Below are positions 1-8,574 of a stretch of DNA of 64,000 bases, one piece after another. Below the pieces are notes generated by a model. That model did not search any database and was not told where the DNA came from. It was given only the letters and a program-made list of their open reading frames with translations. The stretch comes from Martelella radicis (GTDB taxonomy: Bacteria; Pseudomonadota; Alphaproteobacteria; Rhizobiales; Rhizobiaceae). Position numbers and translations under genes: made by a program. The stretch is taken from assembly GCF_014196625.1 (NCBI RefSeq), contig NZ_JACIDZ010000002.1:310001-374000 (forward strand). Direction: 5' to 3'. Positions within the stretch are counted from its first letter, which is position 1, and each line of letters starts with the position of its first letter.

Positions 1-1
1 T

Positions 2-931
2 GCCACCCGCTTTACCGGCGGCGTCCAGGACCTGCGCGACGGCATCAATCTCGTCGTCGTCGCCATGGGCCTTTTCGGCGTGTCGGAGGCGATGTATTCG
101 GCGCGCGGGGCATCCGCCTCCTATGCCACGGAGAAAGTCTCCTGGCAGCGCTTCCTGCCCAAGCGCGGCGAATGGCTGCGCTCGCTCGGACCCGCCATTC
201 GCGGCAGCGTCATCGGCAGCTTCTTCGGCACCTTGCCGGGGACGGGTCAAACGGTCGCCTCCTCGATCGGCTATGCGATCGAAAAGCGCGTCTCGCCCAA
301 TCGCGCCAATTTCGGCAAGGGCGCGATCGAGGGCGTGGTGGTGCCGGAATCGGCCAATAATGCCGCCGCGCAGACCGCCTTCATCCCGACACTGACGCTC
401 GGCATTCCCGGCTCCACCACCATGGCGCTGATGATCGGCGCGCTGATGATCCACGGCGTCACCCCCGGCCCGCGCCTGATTTCCGAACACCCCCAGCTGT
501 TCTGGGGCTTGATCGTCTCCTTCCTCTTCGGCAATCTCTTCCTGCTGGTGCTCAACATCCCGCTGATCGGCATCTGGGTGAGGCTGCTGCGTATCCCGCA
601 TTACTTCCTCTATCCCACCATCGTCGTGCTGATCTCGATCGGCGTCTACAGCCTCGATCATTCCCTCTTCGATGTCTGGGCCATGCTCGGCTTCGGCGTG
701 CTCGGCTATGTGCTGAGGCTCTACCGCTACGAACCCGCGCCGCTCCTGATCGGCTTCATCCTCGGGCCGATGATGGAGGAATATCTGCGCCGGGCCATGC
801 TGCTCTCGCGCGGCGACCCGATGACCTTTGTCGAGCATCCGGGCGCGGCGGCGATGATCGCGATCTCTCTTCTGCTTCTGGTGCTGACGGCCATGCCGGG
901 GCTGAAACGGCTGGCCGCGAAATGGTCCTGA
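2..931 (+). CDS. TctA-family tripartite tricarboxylate transporter permease, C-terminal part (5' truncated by window edge)
   Basis: This is the large membrane subunit of a tripartite tricarboxylate-type transporter, which imports organic acids with a periplasmic TctC protein and a small TctB subunit. The frame is open from base 2, so the true start lies upstream; about 309 residues are present. Visible family features are the segment VAMGLFGVSEA, the conserved glycine/proline loop FFGTLPGTGQTVASSIGYA, the motif VVPESANNAAA and the helix turn LGIPGSTTMALM. Several hydrophobic membrane segments follow up to the C-terminus (KRLAAKWS). It ends 1 bp before the converging stop of the PPOX-GAF gene. 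A second, full TctA is at 26831-28357. The family call is firm; the substrate cannot be read. Confidence 0.93.
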   Translation, partial: ATRFTGGVQDLRDGINLVVVAMGLFGVSEAMYSARGASASYATEKVSWQRFLPKRGEWLRSLGPAIRGSVIGSFFGTLPGTGQTVASSIGYAIEKRVSPNRANFGKGAIEGVVVPESANNAAAQTAFIPTLTLGIPGSTTMALMIGALMIHGVTPGPRLISEHPQLFWGLIVSFLFGNLFLLVLNIPLIGIWVRLLRIPHYFLYPTIVVLISIGVYSLDHSLFDVWAMLGFGVLGYVLRLYRYEPAPLLIGFILGPMMEEYLRRAMLLSRGDPMTFVEHPGAAAMIAISLLLLVLTAMPGLKRLAAKWS

Positions 932-932
932 C

Positions 933-2267
933 TCAGGTCTCCTCGACCCTCTCAATCGCGTAATGGCCATCGACGATCAGGCGGATGATGCCGCGCGCTG
1001 GCCGTTCGATGCGCACCGGGCCGCCGCGCTCTTCAAGCCTGCGGCGCAGCAGGATCAACCGGGCCTCGAGATTGTCCTTGTATTCCGGCAGCAGGATCGT
1101 CCGGTCCCGGCGGATCTCGCGATTTGAGAATTCGCTGCGCCCGGTCTCGGCGCGGGTCTTCAGAAAGCAATGCAGCAGCCGGCCCGGCACGCCGCGAATG
1201 ACATAGTCATTGTCGATGAAAACGCTGCCGTCGCGCTGCACATAGGTCACCCGGAAATCCGGGCCCTCGCCGCTCGTCGCATCGGCCGGCGCGGCCGTGC
1301 CCGCCTCGTTCTCCGGGCTCGTGAGTTCGGCGAGCACCAGGCCCGCCGCGATATGGCCGGCGATGATTTCCAGCGCGGTCTCGTCGGCGTGAGAGAACGA
1401 AAAGCTCGTTTCCGACTCGGAGAACAACACGCCGATCAGGCGCGAGCGGAAGAGAAGCGGCACCGCCATCTGCGTCTGCGGCTCCTCAAGCAGCGGCAGG
1501 GGAATGTCCTCGTGTTCGCGCCCGATCGCGGCGGCGACGGCGGAAACATAGCGCTGGCCGCGCCGCATGTCGCTGATGCGGATGGTGCGGCGACGCTCCG
1601 CGGCGATGCCGATAATGCCGTCGCCGAACGCGATTTCGGCGCCGATGCCGTAATGCGGATAGCCCCGGCTGGCAAGCGTCGTCAGCCGGTCGCCGTCGGC
1701 GATCATCAGCATGGTGTGGCGGAAGCCGAAGCGCCTGTCGAGCATCTCAAGGGCGCGGTCGAGCATGGTTTCGGTATCCTCGGCCGCATCGATCGCGCTG
1801 ACCACGGCGGCGAGATGCGGCAGGTGGTCCTCGGGCGGGGGAATGTCCGGATCGGGCGTGTCGAGCGGAGCGACCGGATCGATGCGCACGCAGTCGAGAA
1901 CGCGATAGATATCGACGGCCTTCAGCTTCAGCATGCCGGACTTTCCCTGCAGCGCCGCCATCACATCGAGATGGGCGGAGACCCGCTCGAACACGGTGCC
2001 TGCCGCCTCCGATCGATCGAAAAAGAGATCGAGCCGGTGTTGAAGCCCGGTTCGCCCGTCAATGACGATGAGGTTCGCGCGGCCGTTGGCGCGCACATTG
2101 GCGGCTGTCTTGGAAAAGAACTGGTTCGACAGGGCCACGTGACCGGCGTCGACATAGTAGACATGGGAGAGATAGGAGAGGTTCGGCGTGCCGCTGGCAT
2201 CGGTCGTTGCGATCACCGACGGCATGATACCTTCAAATGCATCGCGAATGGTCTCCAGCGCGATCAT
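933..2267 (-). CDS. PPOX (FMN-binding split barrel) - GAF - winged-helix three-domain protein
   Basis: A 444-residue protein of unknown specific function. Residues 1-130 resemble a pyridoxamine-phosphate-oxidase-type FMN-binding split barrel (VIATTDASGTPNLSY, then SNQFFSKTAANV). Residues about 150-312 look like a GAF sensory domain (LDRALEMLDRRFGFRHTMLM, FGDGIIGIAAERR, MAVPLLFRSRLIGVL). Residues about 340-435 look like a winged-helix output domain of OmpR type, with a basic recognition-like segment (ARLILLRRRLEER) and a terminal beta-wing (RGIIRLIVDG). An Ala/Pro-rich linker (316-335) separates GAF from the C-terminal part. Its start overlaps the stop of the upstream small PPOX gene by 4 bp, so the two are probably co-translated. 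I infer a flavin- or redox-linked regulator; the DNA-binding role is not shown. Confidence 0.72.
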   Translation of the reverse strand: MIALETIRDAFEGIMPSVIATTDASGTPNLSYLSHVYYVDAGHVALSNQFFSKTAANVRANGRANLIVIDGRTGLQHRLDLFFDRSEAAGTVFERVSAHLDVMAALQGKSGMLKLKAVDIYRVLDCVRIDPVAPLDTPDPDIPPPEDHLPHLAAVVSAIDAAEDTETMLDRALEMLDRRFGFRHTMLMIADGDRLTTLASRGYPHYGIGAEIAFGDGIIGIAAERRRTIRISDMRRGQRYVSAVAAAIGREHEDIPLPLLEEPQTQMAVPLLFRSRLIGVLFSESETSFSFSHADETALEIIAGHIAAGLVLAELTSPENEAGTAAPADATSGEGPDFRVTYVQRDGSVFIDNDYVIRGVPGRLLHCFLKTRAETGRSEFSNREIRRDRTILLPEYKDNLEARLILLRRRLEERGGPVRIERPARGIIRLIVDGHYAIERVEET

Positions 2268-2740
2268 CGTCCGGCGCCCGCTTCGATGGGTTGCCCCGCG
2301 CCGGGCCCCGGCGTCTGCAGAAACAGATCGGCGGGCCAGAAGCGGATGGTGATCAGGCTGTCATCGGCAAAGACGCTGGAAAGCTGCAACCGGCTGACGC
2401 CGAGTTCGGCCATGATCACCAGCATTTCCTCGATATAGCGGCGGGCCTTTGCGCATTCGGACGGGTCGGAAGGCCGGACCGCATTGATGCGGCCCTTGAT
2501 CTGGTAGGCCCGATAGGTCTCCGGATCGACGAAGGTCGCGGCGATCGGCGCGCCCTTGACGGCGCAACGGGCAAAATCCGGCCACTGGGTCGAGGATGCG
2601 TAAAACACGACATCACCCGCCGCCTTGTCGAAGCGCGCGCCGCAGCCGCGCCCGACATGCGGCCGCAGCCGTTCGTCGCGCGTTGCCGCGATCATCATCA
2701 CATAGCCGCCGATGAAACTGCCGACATCCCCGTCCAGCAT
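2264..2740 (-). CDS. Pyridoxamine 5'-phosphate oxidase-family protein
   Basis: A 158-residue single-domain split-barrel protein of the PPOX class; such proteins bind FMN, F420 or haem-type ligands. Recognisable parts are the N-terminal strand region FIGGYVMMIAATRDERLRPHVGRG, the central VFYASSTQWPDFARCAVKG, and the loop YRAYQIKGRINAV that is usual at the ligand site. The C-terminus (PGPGAGQPIEAGAGR) is low complexity. It overlaps the following PPOX-GAF-winged-helix gene by 4 bp (ATGA), so the two most likely form a unit. The enzymatic substrate is unknown; it is unlikely to be PdxH itself, because it lacks that family's length and C-terminal signature. Confidence 0.7.
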   Translation of the reverse strand: MLDGDVGSFIGGYVMMIAATRDERLRPHVGRGCGARFDKAAGDVVFYASSTQWPDFARCAVKGAPIAATFVDPETYRAYQIKGRINAVRPSDPSECAKARRYIEEMLVIMAELGVSRLQLSSVFADDSLITIRFWPADLFLQTPGPGAGQPIEAGAGR

Positions 2741-2917
2741 GACGCCTGCCCCGAATGCCCCGAAAAATGCGCCAGGCTAAACCGATAGTGAAATTTTAGG
2801 ATTTCAGCAAGCCGCTTAGCAAGCATTTAGGAAGCACCGCGCCACGCATGGGTCTATCCGCATCTCCCGAGCCCGGGACGCCTTTGTCCCGGTCCAGCTT
2901 TCCAGAAGGAGATGACC

Positions 2918-3625
2918 ATGACCCATATCGAAGACATGACCCGCGTGCCCGCCCTTGCCGGCCGCTACGATCTTTACGGCCCCGTTCACAAGGGGCTTCG
3001 CCGCTCCCAGTGCAATCTGCTCGCCGCGCTCGGATCCGCCGACTTTGGAAATCCCGAAACCTGCGAGCGGATGCTTGCCGAGTTCCGCCACCTGCTGTCG
3101 ATGGCGGCCTCCCACGTGGTGCACGAGGACAGCGTGATCCACGCCGCCCTCAACGCGCTTTCGCTCTCGACCGGCCTGGTCGACGAACAGCATGACGAAC
3201 ACCGCGCCGCCTTTGACGCGCTGGAAGCGATGGCGTCCACCGTCGAGGCGGCCGAAGGTCCGGCGCGGATTGCGGCCGGCCGCGCCCTCTACCTCGCCTT
3301 CGCCGCCTATATCGCCGACGACTTCGCCCATATGCACGAGGAGGAGACGGTGGTGATGCCGCTTCTGTGGCAGCATTTTTCCGATGACGAACTCCACGCC
3401 ATGGAGATGAAGATCGTCGGATCCATGCCGCCTGAAAAGAACATGGCCTTCACCCGCGTCATGGTGCCGGCCATGTCGCCTGCCGAACGCAGCGGCATGG
3501 TCGGCGGCATGTTCCAGGCGATGCCGCGTCCGGTCTTCGACGCGGTGATCGAATTCGCCATCCGCCCGGTCCTGAGCGAGGCCGAGTTTGAAGCACTCGC
3601 CGGCGACATCGGCCTCGCCGCATGA
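2918..3625 (+). CDS. Hemerythrin-like (HHE) domain protein
   Basis: About 235 residues, predicted cytoplasmic. Histidine/glutamate clusters typical of the hemerythrin HHE four-helix bundle are visible: HKGLRRSQ near the N-terminus, HVVHEDSVIHAAL, DEQHDEHRAAFD and HMHEEETVVMPLLWQHF. Such domains bind a di-iron centre and handle oxygen or nitric oxide, or support iron-sulfur repair. Two ATGs lie close together (2912 and 2918). The purine-rich AGAAGGAG at 2904-2911 abuts the first and is 6 bases from the second, so I prefer 2918. It is followed by a yceI-type gene about 100 bp downstream on the same strand. Confidence 0.8.
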   Translation: MTHIEDMTRVPALAGRYDLYGPVHKGLRRSQCNLLAALGSADFGNPETCERMLAEFRHLLSMAASHVVHEDSVIHAALNALSLSTGLVDEQHDEHRAAFDALEAMASTVEAAEGPARIAAGRALYLAFAAYIADDFAHMHEEETVVMPLLWQHFSDDELHAMEMKIVGSMPPEKNMAFTRVMVPAMSPAERSGMVGGMFQAMPRPVFDAVIEFAIRPVLSEAEFEALAGDIGLAA

Positions 3626-3724
3626 GCGCCGGAGCCAATCCATCAAAGGCGCCGTGCTGCGCGCAATGTCCCCGCCGGCTTTCCGGCGCCTGCAATTCCA
3701 TCCCGCAAACAAAGGTCTACACCC

Positions 3725-4318
3725 ATGAAAAATCTGCTTCTCGCCCTTCTCTTCGCCCTGCCGGCTAATGCCGCCGAGGAACAGGCAGCGCCTGCCGGGC
3801 ATTACCTGTCCGACCCGGCCCACACCAGCGTCACCTGGCGCGTCAGCCATTTCGGCCTGTCGAACTATACCGCACGGTTCACCGGCATTTCGGCCGACCT
3901 CGAATGGGTCCCGGACGCGCCGGAGCAATCGGCCCTTGCCGTGGCGATCGACCCGGCTTCTGTCCGGACCGATTTCCCTTTCCCCGAAGAGGAGGATTTC
4001 GACGGCAAGATCGGCACGGATCCGGCATTCCTCGCCGGCACGCCGATCAGCTTTGTCTCGGAACGCATCGAGGTCGACGGTGACAGGACTGGCAAGGTCT
4101 ACGGCGTGCTGACGATGCGCGGCGAGACCCATCCGGCGGTCATCGACGTCACCTTCAACGGCTCCATGGCCGAGCATCCGATGACGAAACATGCCGCCCT
4201 CGGTTTTTCCGGCGTCATGGCGGTCAAGCGTTCCGACTGGGGCTTCGACTTCGCCGTGCCCGTCGTCAGCGATACGGTCGAGGTGCTGATCCAGTCGGAG
4301 TTCAAGCCGGCAGAATGA
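3725..4318 (+). CDS. YceI-family periplasmic protein
   Basis: A 197-residue protein with a clear Sec signal peptide (MKNLLLALLFALPANA, cleavage after ANA), followed by the YceI lipocalin-like beta-barrel. Family features are HYLSDPAHTSVTWRVSHFGLSNYTARF at the start of the mature part, AIDPASVRTDFP, the DGKIGTDPAFLAGT segment and the late GFSGVMAVKRSDWGFD. YceI proteins bind isoprenoid lipids in a hydrophobic pocket and are often linked to stress or quinone biology. Length matches the family. It sits 99 bp after the hemerythrin-like gene, so co-transcription is possible. Confidence 0.88.
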   Translation: MKNLLLALLFALPANAAEEQAAPAGHYLSDPAHTSVTWRVSHFGLSNYTARFTGISADLEWVPDAPEQSALAVAIDPASVRTDFPFPEEEDFDGKIGTDPAFLAGTPISFVSERIEVDGDRTGKVYGVLTMRGETHPAVIDVTFNGSMAEHPMTKHAALGFSGVMAVKRSDWGFDFAVPVVSDTVEVLIQSEFKPAE

Positions 4319-4523
4319 CCCGTGCGCCGGCAGCCCTCCGCTACCGGCCACATCCCTTGTGGCGCGATCGATCGTCAAGGCTTTAAACCGGCAGCCCGTT
4401 GGCCTAAGTGTAGGTGGTCTGCACTTCACGGCGGGCGAGGCGCGCACGGCGTCTGTCCCAGGCAAGGTGTCGTGCGGGCACGGGAGGCGGCGTAGAACGC
4501 GCTGCGCATGAGGACATTTCGCC

Positions 4524-5666
4524 ATGACAATCATTGATGACTTCAACGGCACCTGGCTCGGACGCGTTTTCCTGCCGGAGGCGAATGGCCCGGCTGTCGT
4601 GACGCTGCGCGGCGGCGCGGTCTACGACATCACCTCGGAAGTTGCCCCACTCTCCCGCGACATCTGCGAAATGGACGATCCGGCCTTTTACGTCACCGAA
4701 GCTCCCGGCTTCCGGCTTGGCACGCTGGAGGAGATTGCGGCCGCGACGCCCGGCGATGAAAGCCGCATCCATTTTCTCTGCCCCTCGGACCTTCAGCCCA
4801 TCAAGGCCTGCGGCGTCACCTTCGCCCGCTCCATGGTCGAACGGGTGATCGAGGAAAAGGCGGCGGGCGATCCGAAGAAGGCGGAAGCGATCAGGAGCCG
4901 CATCGGCGCGGCGATCGGAGCGAGCCTGAAGAATATCGAGGCGGGATCGGAAGCGGCGGCCGCCGCCAAGGAGGCGCTGATCCGCGAAGGCCTGTGGAGC
5001 CAGTATCTCGAGGTTGGCATCGGCCCGGACGCTGAAGTCTTTTCCAAGGCGCAGGCGCTTTCGGCCGTCGGTCCGGGCGCCGAAGTCGGCCTTCACCCGA
5101 TCTCGAAATGGAACAATCCGGAGCCCGAAGTGGTTCTCGCCGTATCCTCCGCCGGCAGGATCGTCGGCGCCACGCTCGGCAATGACGTGAACCTGCGCGA
5201 CGTGGAGGGCCGCTCGGCGCTTCTGCTGGGCAAGGCGAAGGACAACAACGCCTCCGCCGCGATCGGCCCGATGATCAGGCTGTTCGACGGCAGCTTCACG
5301 CTGGACGACGTGCGCCGCGCCGAGGTTTCGCTCACGGTGAGAGGCGAGGACGGATTTGAAATGACGGGACATTCCTCGATGTCGGAAATCAGCCGCGACC
5401 CGGAAGCGCTTGTCGCCCAGACCATCGGCCGCCATCACCAGTATCCCGACGGCTTCATGCTCTATCTCGGCACGCTTTTCGCGCCGAGCGAGGATCGCGA
5501 TGTTGCCGGCGAGGGCTTCACCCACAAGCCGGGCGACCGCGTTACGATTTCGGCAAACGGCCTCGGCCGCCTTGAAAACACCGTGCGCCTGTCGACAGAA
5601 TGCGCGCCATGGACATTCGGCGTGCGCGCGCTGATGAGCAATCTCGCCGCGCGCGACCTTATCTGA
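4524..5666 (+). CDS. Fumarylacetoacetate-hydrolase-fold protein, probable 2-keto-3-deoxy-pentonate dehydratase
   Basis: A 380-residue cytoplasmic enzyme with an FAH C-terminal domain: the metal-binding segment GLHPISKWNNPEPEVVLA supplies conserved acidic residues, followed by GNDVNLRDVEGRSALLLGKAKDNNAS and the late GDRVTISANGLGRLENTV. Length and organisation match FAH-fold sugar-acid dehydratases such as Caulobacter XylX, which convert 2-keto-3-deoxy-D-xylonate or L-arabinonate to 2-oxoglutarate semialdehyde. The next gene, 34 bp away, encodes a matching semialdehyde dehydrogenase, and that pairing is the main argument for the substrate. Other FAH activities (hydrolysis of acylpyruvates) cannot be excluded. 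Confidence 0.68.
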   Translation: MTIIDDFNGTWLGRVFLPEANGPAVVTLRGGAVYDITSEVAPLSRDICEMDDPAFYVTEAPGFRLGTLEEIAAATPGDESRIHFLCPSDLQPIKACGVTFARSMVERVIEEKAAGDPKKAEAIRSRIGAAIGASLKNIEAGSEAAAAAKEALIREGLWSQYLEVGIGPDAEVFSKAQALSAVGPGAEVGLHPISKWNNPEPEVVLAVSSAGRIVGATLGNDVNLRDVEGRSALLLGKAKDNNASAAIGPMIRLFDGSFTLDDVRRAEVSLTVRGEDGFEMTGHSSMSEISRDPEALVAQTIGRHHQYPDGFMLYLGTLFAPSEDRDVAGEGFTHKPGDRVTISANGLGRLENTVRLSTECAPWTFGVRALMSNLAARDLI

Positions 5667-5700
5667 ACCAGACGAACAATCGCAAAGCCCGAGGAGAATA

Positions 5701-7224
5701 ATGATGAGTTTCAAACCGCATGGCAGGCATCTGATCGGCGGCGAGTGGGTCGGAACCGATATCACCTTCCTCTCGAAACCCGTCAGCGGCGCGCCCCACG
5801 CCTTCTGCGAGGCGAATGAGAAGCTGATCGACCGGGCTGCGAAATCGGCCGAAGCCGCATTCTGGAACTATGGCTATTCGACGCGCAGGGATCGCGCCGC
5901 GTTCCTCAACAAGATCGCCGACGAGATCGAGAAGCGCGGCAGCGACATCACCGAGATCGCCTCGGCCGAATCGGGCCTTCCGGCCGCGCGGCTTGAGGGC
6001 GAGCGCGGGCGCACCACCGGTCAGTTGCGCCTGTTCGCGCGCCATATTCTCGACGGCGACTATCTCGACCGCCGCCATGATGCGGCCAATCCGGACGCGA
6101 TCCCGCCGAGCCCCGACCTGAAGATGGCGCAAAGGCCGATCGGCCCCGTCGCCGTCTTTGGCGCCTCGAATTTCCCGCTCGCCTTCTCGACTGCCGGCGG
6201 CGATACGGCGTCGGCGCTTGCCGCCGGCTGCCCGGTCGTGGTCAAGGGCCATCCCGCCCATCCCGGCACAGGCGAGATCGTTGCCGAGGCGATCGCGGCG
6301 GCGGCGGAAAAATGCGGCATTCATCCGGGCGTCTTCTCGCTGCTGCAGGGCGCCTCGCACGAGGCCGGCGGCACGCTCGTCACCCATCCGCTAATCCGGG
6401 CCGTCGGCTTTGCCGGCTCGCTCGCCGGCGGAAAGGCGCTGTTTGACCTTTGCGCGCGGCGCGACGAGCCCATTCCCTTCTTCGGCGAATTGGGTTCGGT
6501 CAACCCGAACTTCCTCATGCCCGATGCGCTTGCCAATCGCGGCGAGGAGATCGCGAAGGGCTGGGCCGGTTCGCTGACCATGGGCGTCGGCCAGTTCTGC
6601 ACCAATCCCGGCATCATGATCACGCTCGCCGGCCCGGAATCCGATCGCTTCGCCGATGCCGCGGCCAGGGCGCTCGGCGATGTCGGCCCGGCGGTGATGC
6701 TGACGGAAGGAATTGCCGAGGCCTTCCGCCGCGGTCGCACGGAGATTGCGGGCACGGACGGCGTCGAAACGCTGGTGAAGGGTGATTGCGACGGACGCGA
6801 GGGCGCGCCGGCGCTCTTTGCCGTTGCCGGCAAGGACTTTCTCGCCAATCCGAAGCTTGCCCATGAGGTGTTCGGCCCGCTCGGCATCGTGGTGATGGCG
6901 GCCAATGCGCAGGAGATGCGGGCGATCGCCGAGAGGCTTGAGGGCCAGCTCACCTGCACGCTGCACATGGACAATGACGATGTCGAATTCGCCCAGAGCT
7001 TCGTTCCGGTTCTCGAACGCAAGGCCGGACGGCTGCTTGCCAACGGCTTTGCCACCGGCGTCGCCGTTGCCGACGCCATGGTCCATGGCGGGCCGTACCC
7101 GGCTTCGACCAATTTCGGCGCCACCTCCGTCGGCACGCTGGCGATCCGCCGCTTCCTGCGCCCGGTCTGCTACCAGAGCATGCCGTCCGCGCTTCTGCCG
7201 GAGGATCTGCGCCACATCGGCTAG
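5701..7224 (+). CDS. 2-oxoglutarate semialdehyde (2,5-dioxovalerate) dehydrogenase, NADP-type aldehyde dehydrogenase
   Basis: A 507-residue aldehyde dehydrogenase. The cofactor site VFGASNFPLAFSTAGGDTASA, the general base Glu263 in FGELGSVNPNF and the nucleophile Cys300 in GVGQFCTNPG are all present. The ELGSVNPNF and GQFCTNPG signatures are those of alpha-ketoglutarate semialdehyde dehydrogenases rather than betaine- or succinate-semialdehyde enzymes. It would oxidise 2-oxoglutarate semialdehyde to 2-oxoglutarate, completing a Weimberg-type route with the upstream FAH-fold enzyme. Two adjacent ATGs (5701 and 5704) follow GAGGAG at 5691-5696; either may be used. Upstream sugar dehydrogenase and pentonate dehydratase genes are not in this window. 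Confidence 0.83.
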   Translation: MMSFKPHGRHLIGGEWVGTDITFLSKPVSGAPHAFCEANEKLIDRAAKSAEAAFWNYGYSTRRDRAAFLNKIADEIEKRGSDITEIASAESGLPAARLEGERGRTTGQLRLFARHILDGDYLDRRHDAANPDAIPPSPDLKMAQRPIGPVAVFGASNFPLAFSTAGGDTASALAAGCPVVVKGHPAHPGTGEIVAEAIAAAAEKCGIHPGVFSLLQGASHEAGGTLVTHPLIRAVGFAGSLAGGKALFDLCARRDEPIPFFGELGSVNPNFLMPDALANRGEEIAKGWAGSLTMGVGQFCTNPGIMITLAGPESDRFADAAARALGDVGPAVMLTEGIAEAFRRGRTEIAGTDGVETLVKGDCDGREGAPALFAVAGKDFLANPKLAHEVFGPLGIVVMAANAQEMRAIAERLEGQLTCTLHMDNDDVEFAQSFVPVLERKAGRLLANGFATGVAVADAMVHGGPYPASTNFGATSVGTLAIRRFLRPVCYQSMPSALLPEDLRHIG

Positions 7225-7244
7225 CGCGCTTGCCTTGACCGGGA

Positions 7245-8324
7245 TTACTTGTCGGGGGCCGCTGCCGGCCTTGCGGCAAGGCCCGGCGGGATCACGCCCG
7301 GAGGGTGGGGCTCTCTGTCCTCCCCGACACCGAGCTTGGCCCGCCATTCACCGGCAACCGCCGTCATCCGCAGGGCCGGAGAAGCGTCGACCATCGGCGG
7401 CGCGAGGCGCCACATATCGATACGCTCGCCGAGCGCCTTGAGGTCATCGGTATCGAAGACCTGTCCGAAGGTGCCGACGATCTCGTCATTGGCGCCGAGG
7501 CCGCGCTGGGCGATGACCGGCGTGCCGACGGCATTGGCTTCGGCCAGAAGCAGGCTGGCCGTATCGTCCGTGCGGGTCTGCGGATAGAAGACGCAGAGCG
7601 AGCGGCGCATGTGGGCAATCAGCGCGCTGTGGGAGAGCCGCCCGAGAAAATTGACGCCGAGAGGCACGCTGCCGTCTGGCCAGGCCAGACTGCCCGGCTC
7701 GGCGATATCAAGGCTCAGCTCCGGCCTGTCCTTTCTGATCTCGGCAAATTTCGCCAGGACTTCGGTGATGCCCTTCATCGGCATGCCGGGAAAGAACAGC
7801 CGGTTGCTATCGCGCGGCGTGCCGTCGGCAACCAGATCGTCGTCAACAGGAGAATGGATCCAGCAGATCTTCGGCAGACGCCGGTTTTCCGGCGCGAGAA
7901 ACTGCGTGACGTGGGCGGCGTGGGCCTGCGAAGTGCAGACGATCTCGATCTGCGCCTCGGCCATCGCCTCGCCCATGCGGCGGTTGTGCCGGCCCGGATG
8001 CGAGTGGGACCAAAGAAAGATCGGGCAGCCGGGATTGAGGCGTCGCGCCTTCAGCGCCGCCTTCCAGGAGTTGATGACGATGATGCCGGTGACGCCCAGG
8101 AGATTTGCGGCGCTGACGGCGTCGAGCGGGCGGTAGAGCCCGCATCTGTCGCGGTCCATGTCGAGCCGCCCATTCTGGTAGAAATGGAAACGGTATTCGT
8201 CACACAGAGCACGCGCCACCTTCAGGACAACGGCTTCCGTGCCGCCGACCTGATCGGAGTCGGAGGCAGTAATCGTTGAGGGCGTCAGGCAGAACGGATC
8301 GATGATTGCTATGGCGGAGGACAC
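7245..8324 (-). CDS. Glycosyltransferase (GT-B, group 1-like)
   Basis: A 359-residue probable cytoplasmic glycosyltransferase. The early GGTEAVVLKVARAL resembles the acceptor-domain G-G-x-E loop of group 1 enzymes. The C-terminal half has the donor-domain pattern LFFPGMPMKGITEVLAKFAE, VNFLGRLSHSALIAHMRRS and LLLAEANAVGTPVIAQRGLGANDEIVG, where the glutamate and the GTPVIA turn are usual in nucleotide-sugar binding. The last 25 residues are Pro/Ala-rich and probably disordered. It converges with the semialdehyde dehydrogenase gene (20 bp gap) and stands alone. Donor and acceptor are unknown. Confidence 0.72.
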   Translation of the reverse strand: MSSAIAIIDPFCLTPSTITASDSDQVGGTEAVVLKVARALCDEYRFHFYQNGRLDMDRDRCGLYRPLDAVSAANLLGVTGIIVINSWKAALKARRLNPGCPIFLWSHSHPGRHNRRMGEAMAEAQIEIVCTSQAHAAHVTQFLAPENRRLPKICWIHSPVDDDLVADGTPRDSNRLFFPGMPMKGITEVLAKFAEIRKDRPELSLDIAEPGSLAWPDGSVPLGVNFLGRLSHSALIAHMRRSLCVFYPQTRTDDTASLLLAEANAVGTPVIAQRGLGANDEIVGTFGQVFDTDDLKALGERIDMWRLAPPMVDASPALRMTAVAGEWRAKLGVGEDREPHPPGVIPPGLAARPAAAPDK

Positions 8325-8574
8325 TTAGCGCGCCCCCTTCCGCCGCTTGAGGCGGGCTTCGGGCATGGATGATCTCCTCGTGTTGCCCCCTTCCTCTACT
8401 CTTTCGAACTGCCCTGCATTAAACTGGTTTGAAATCGGAAGATTTTGCAAAATAAAAACGCGACAGGCGCGAAACCGGTCACTTTGGCGTTGCGCAGTCT
8501 GGCGGGGCGGGCCATTTTCGCCGATATATTGCTCTGTTCAAGAGTTCTCATCGCAGTCGCGGAGGTTGGGGAAG

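Noticed and set aside
2816-4552. A 578-codon antisense frame opposite the hemerythrin-like and yceI genes
   Set aside because: The sense-strand frames match known families with ribosome sites; the antisense product is Arg/His/Gly-rich with no domain.
8347-8574. N-terminal extension of the Crp/Fnr gene
   Set aside because: It has no ribosome site and is not conserved-looking, whereas the ATG at 8575 has GGAGG upstream and gives a normal family length.
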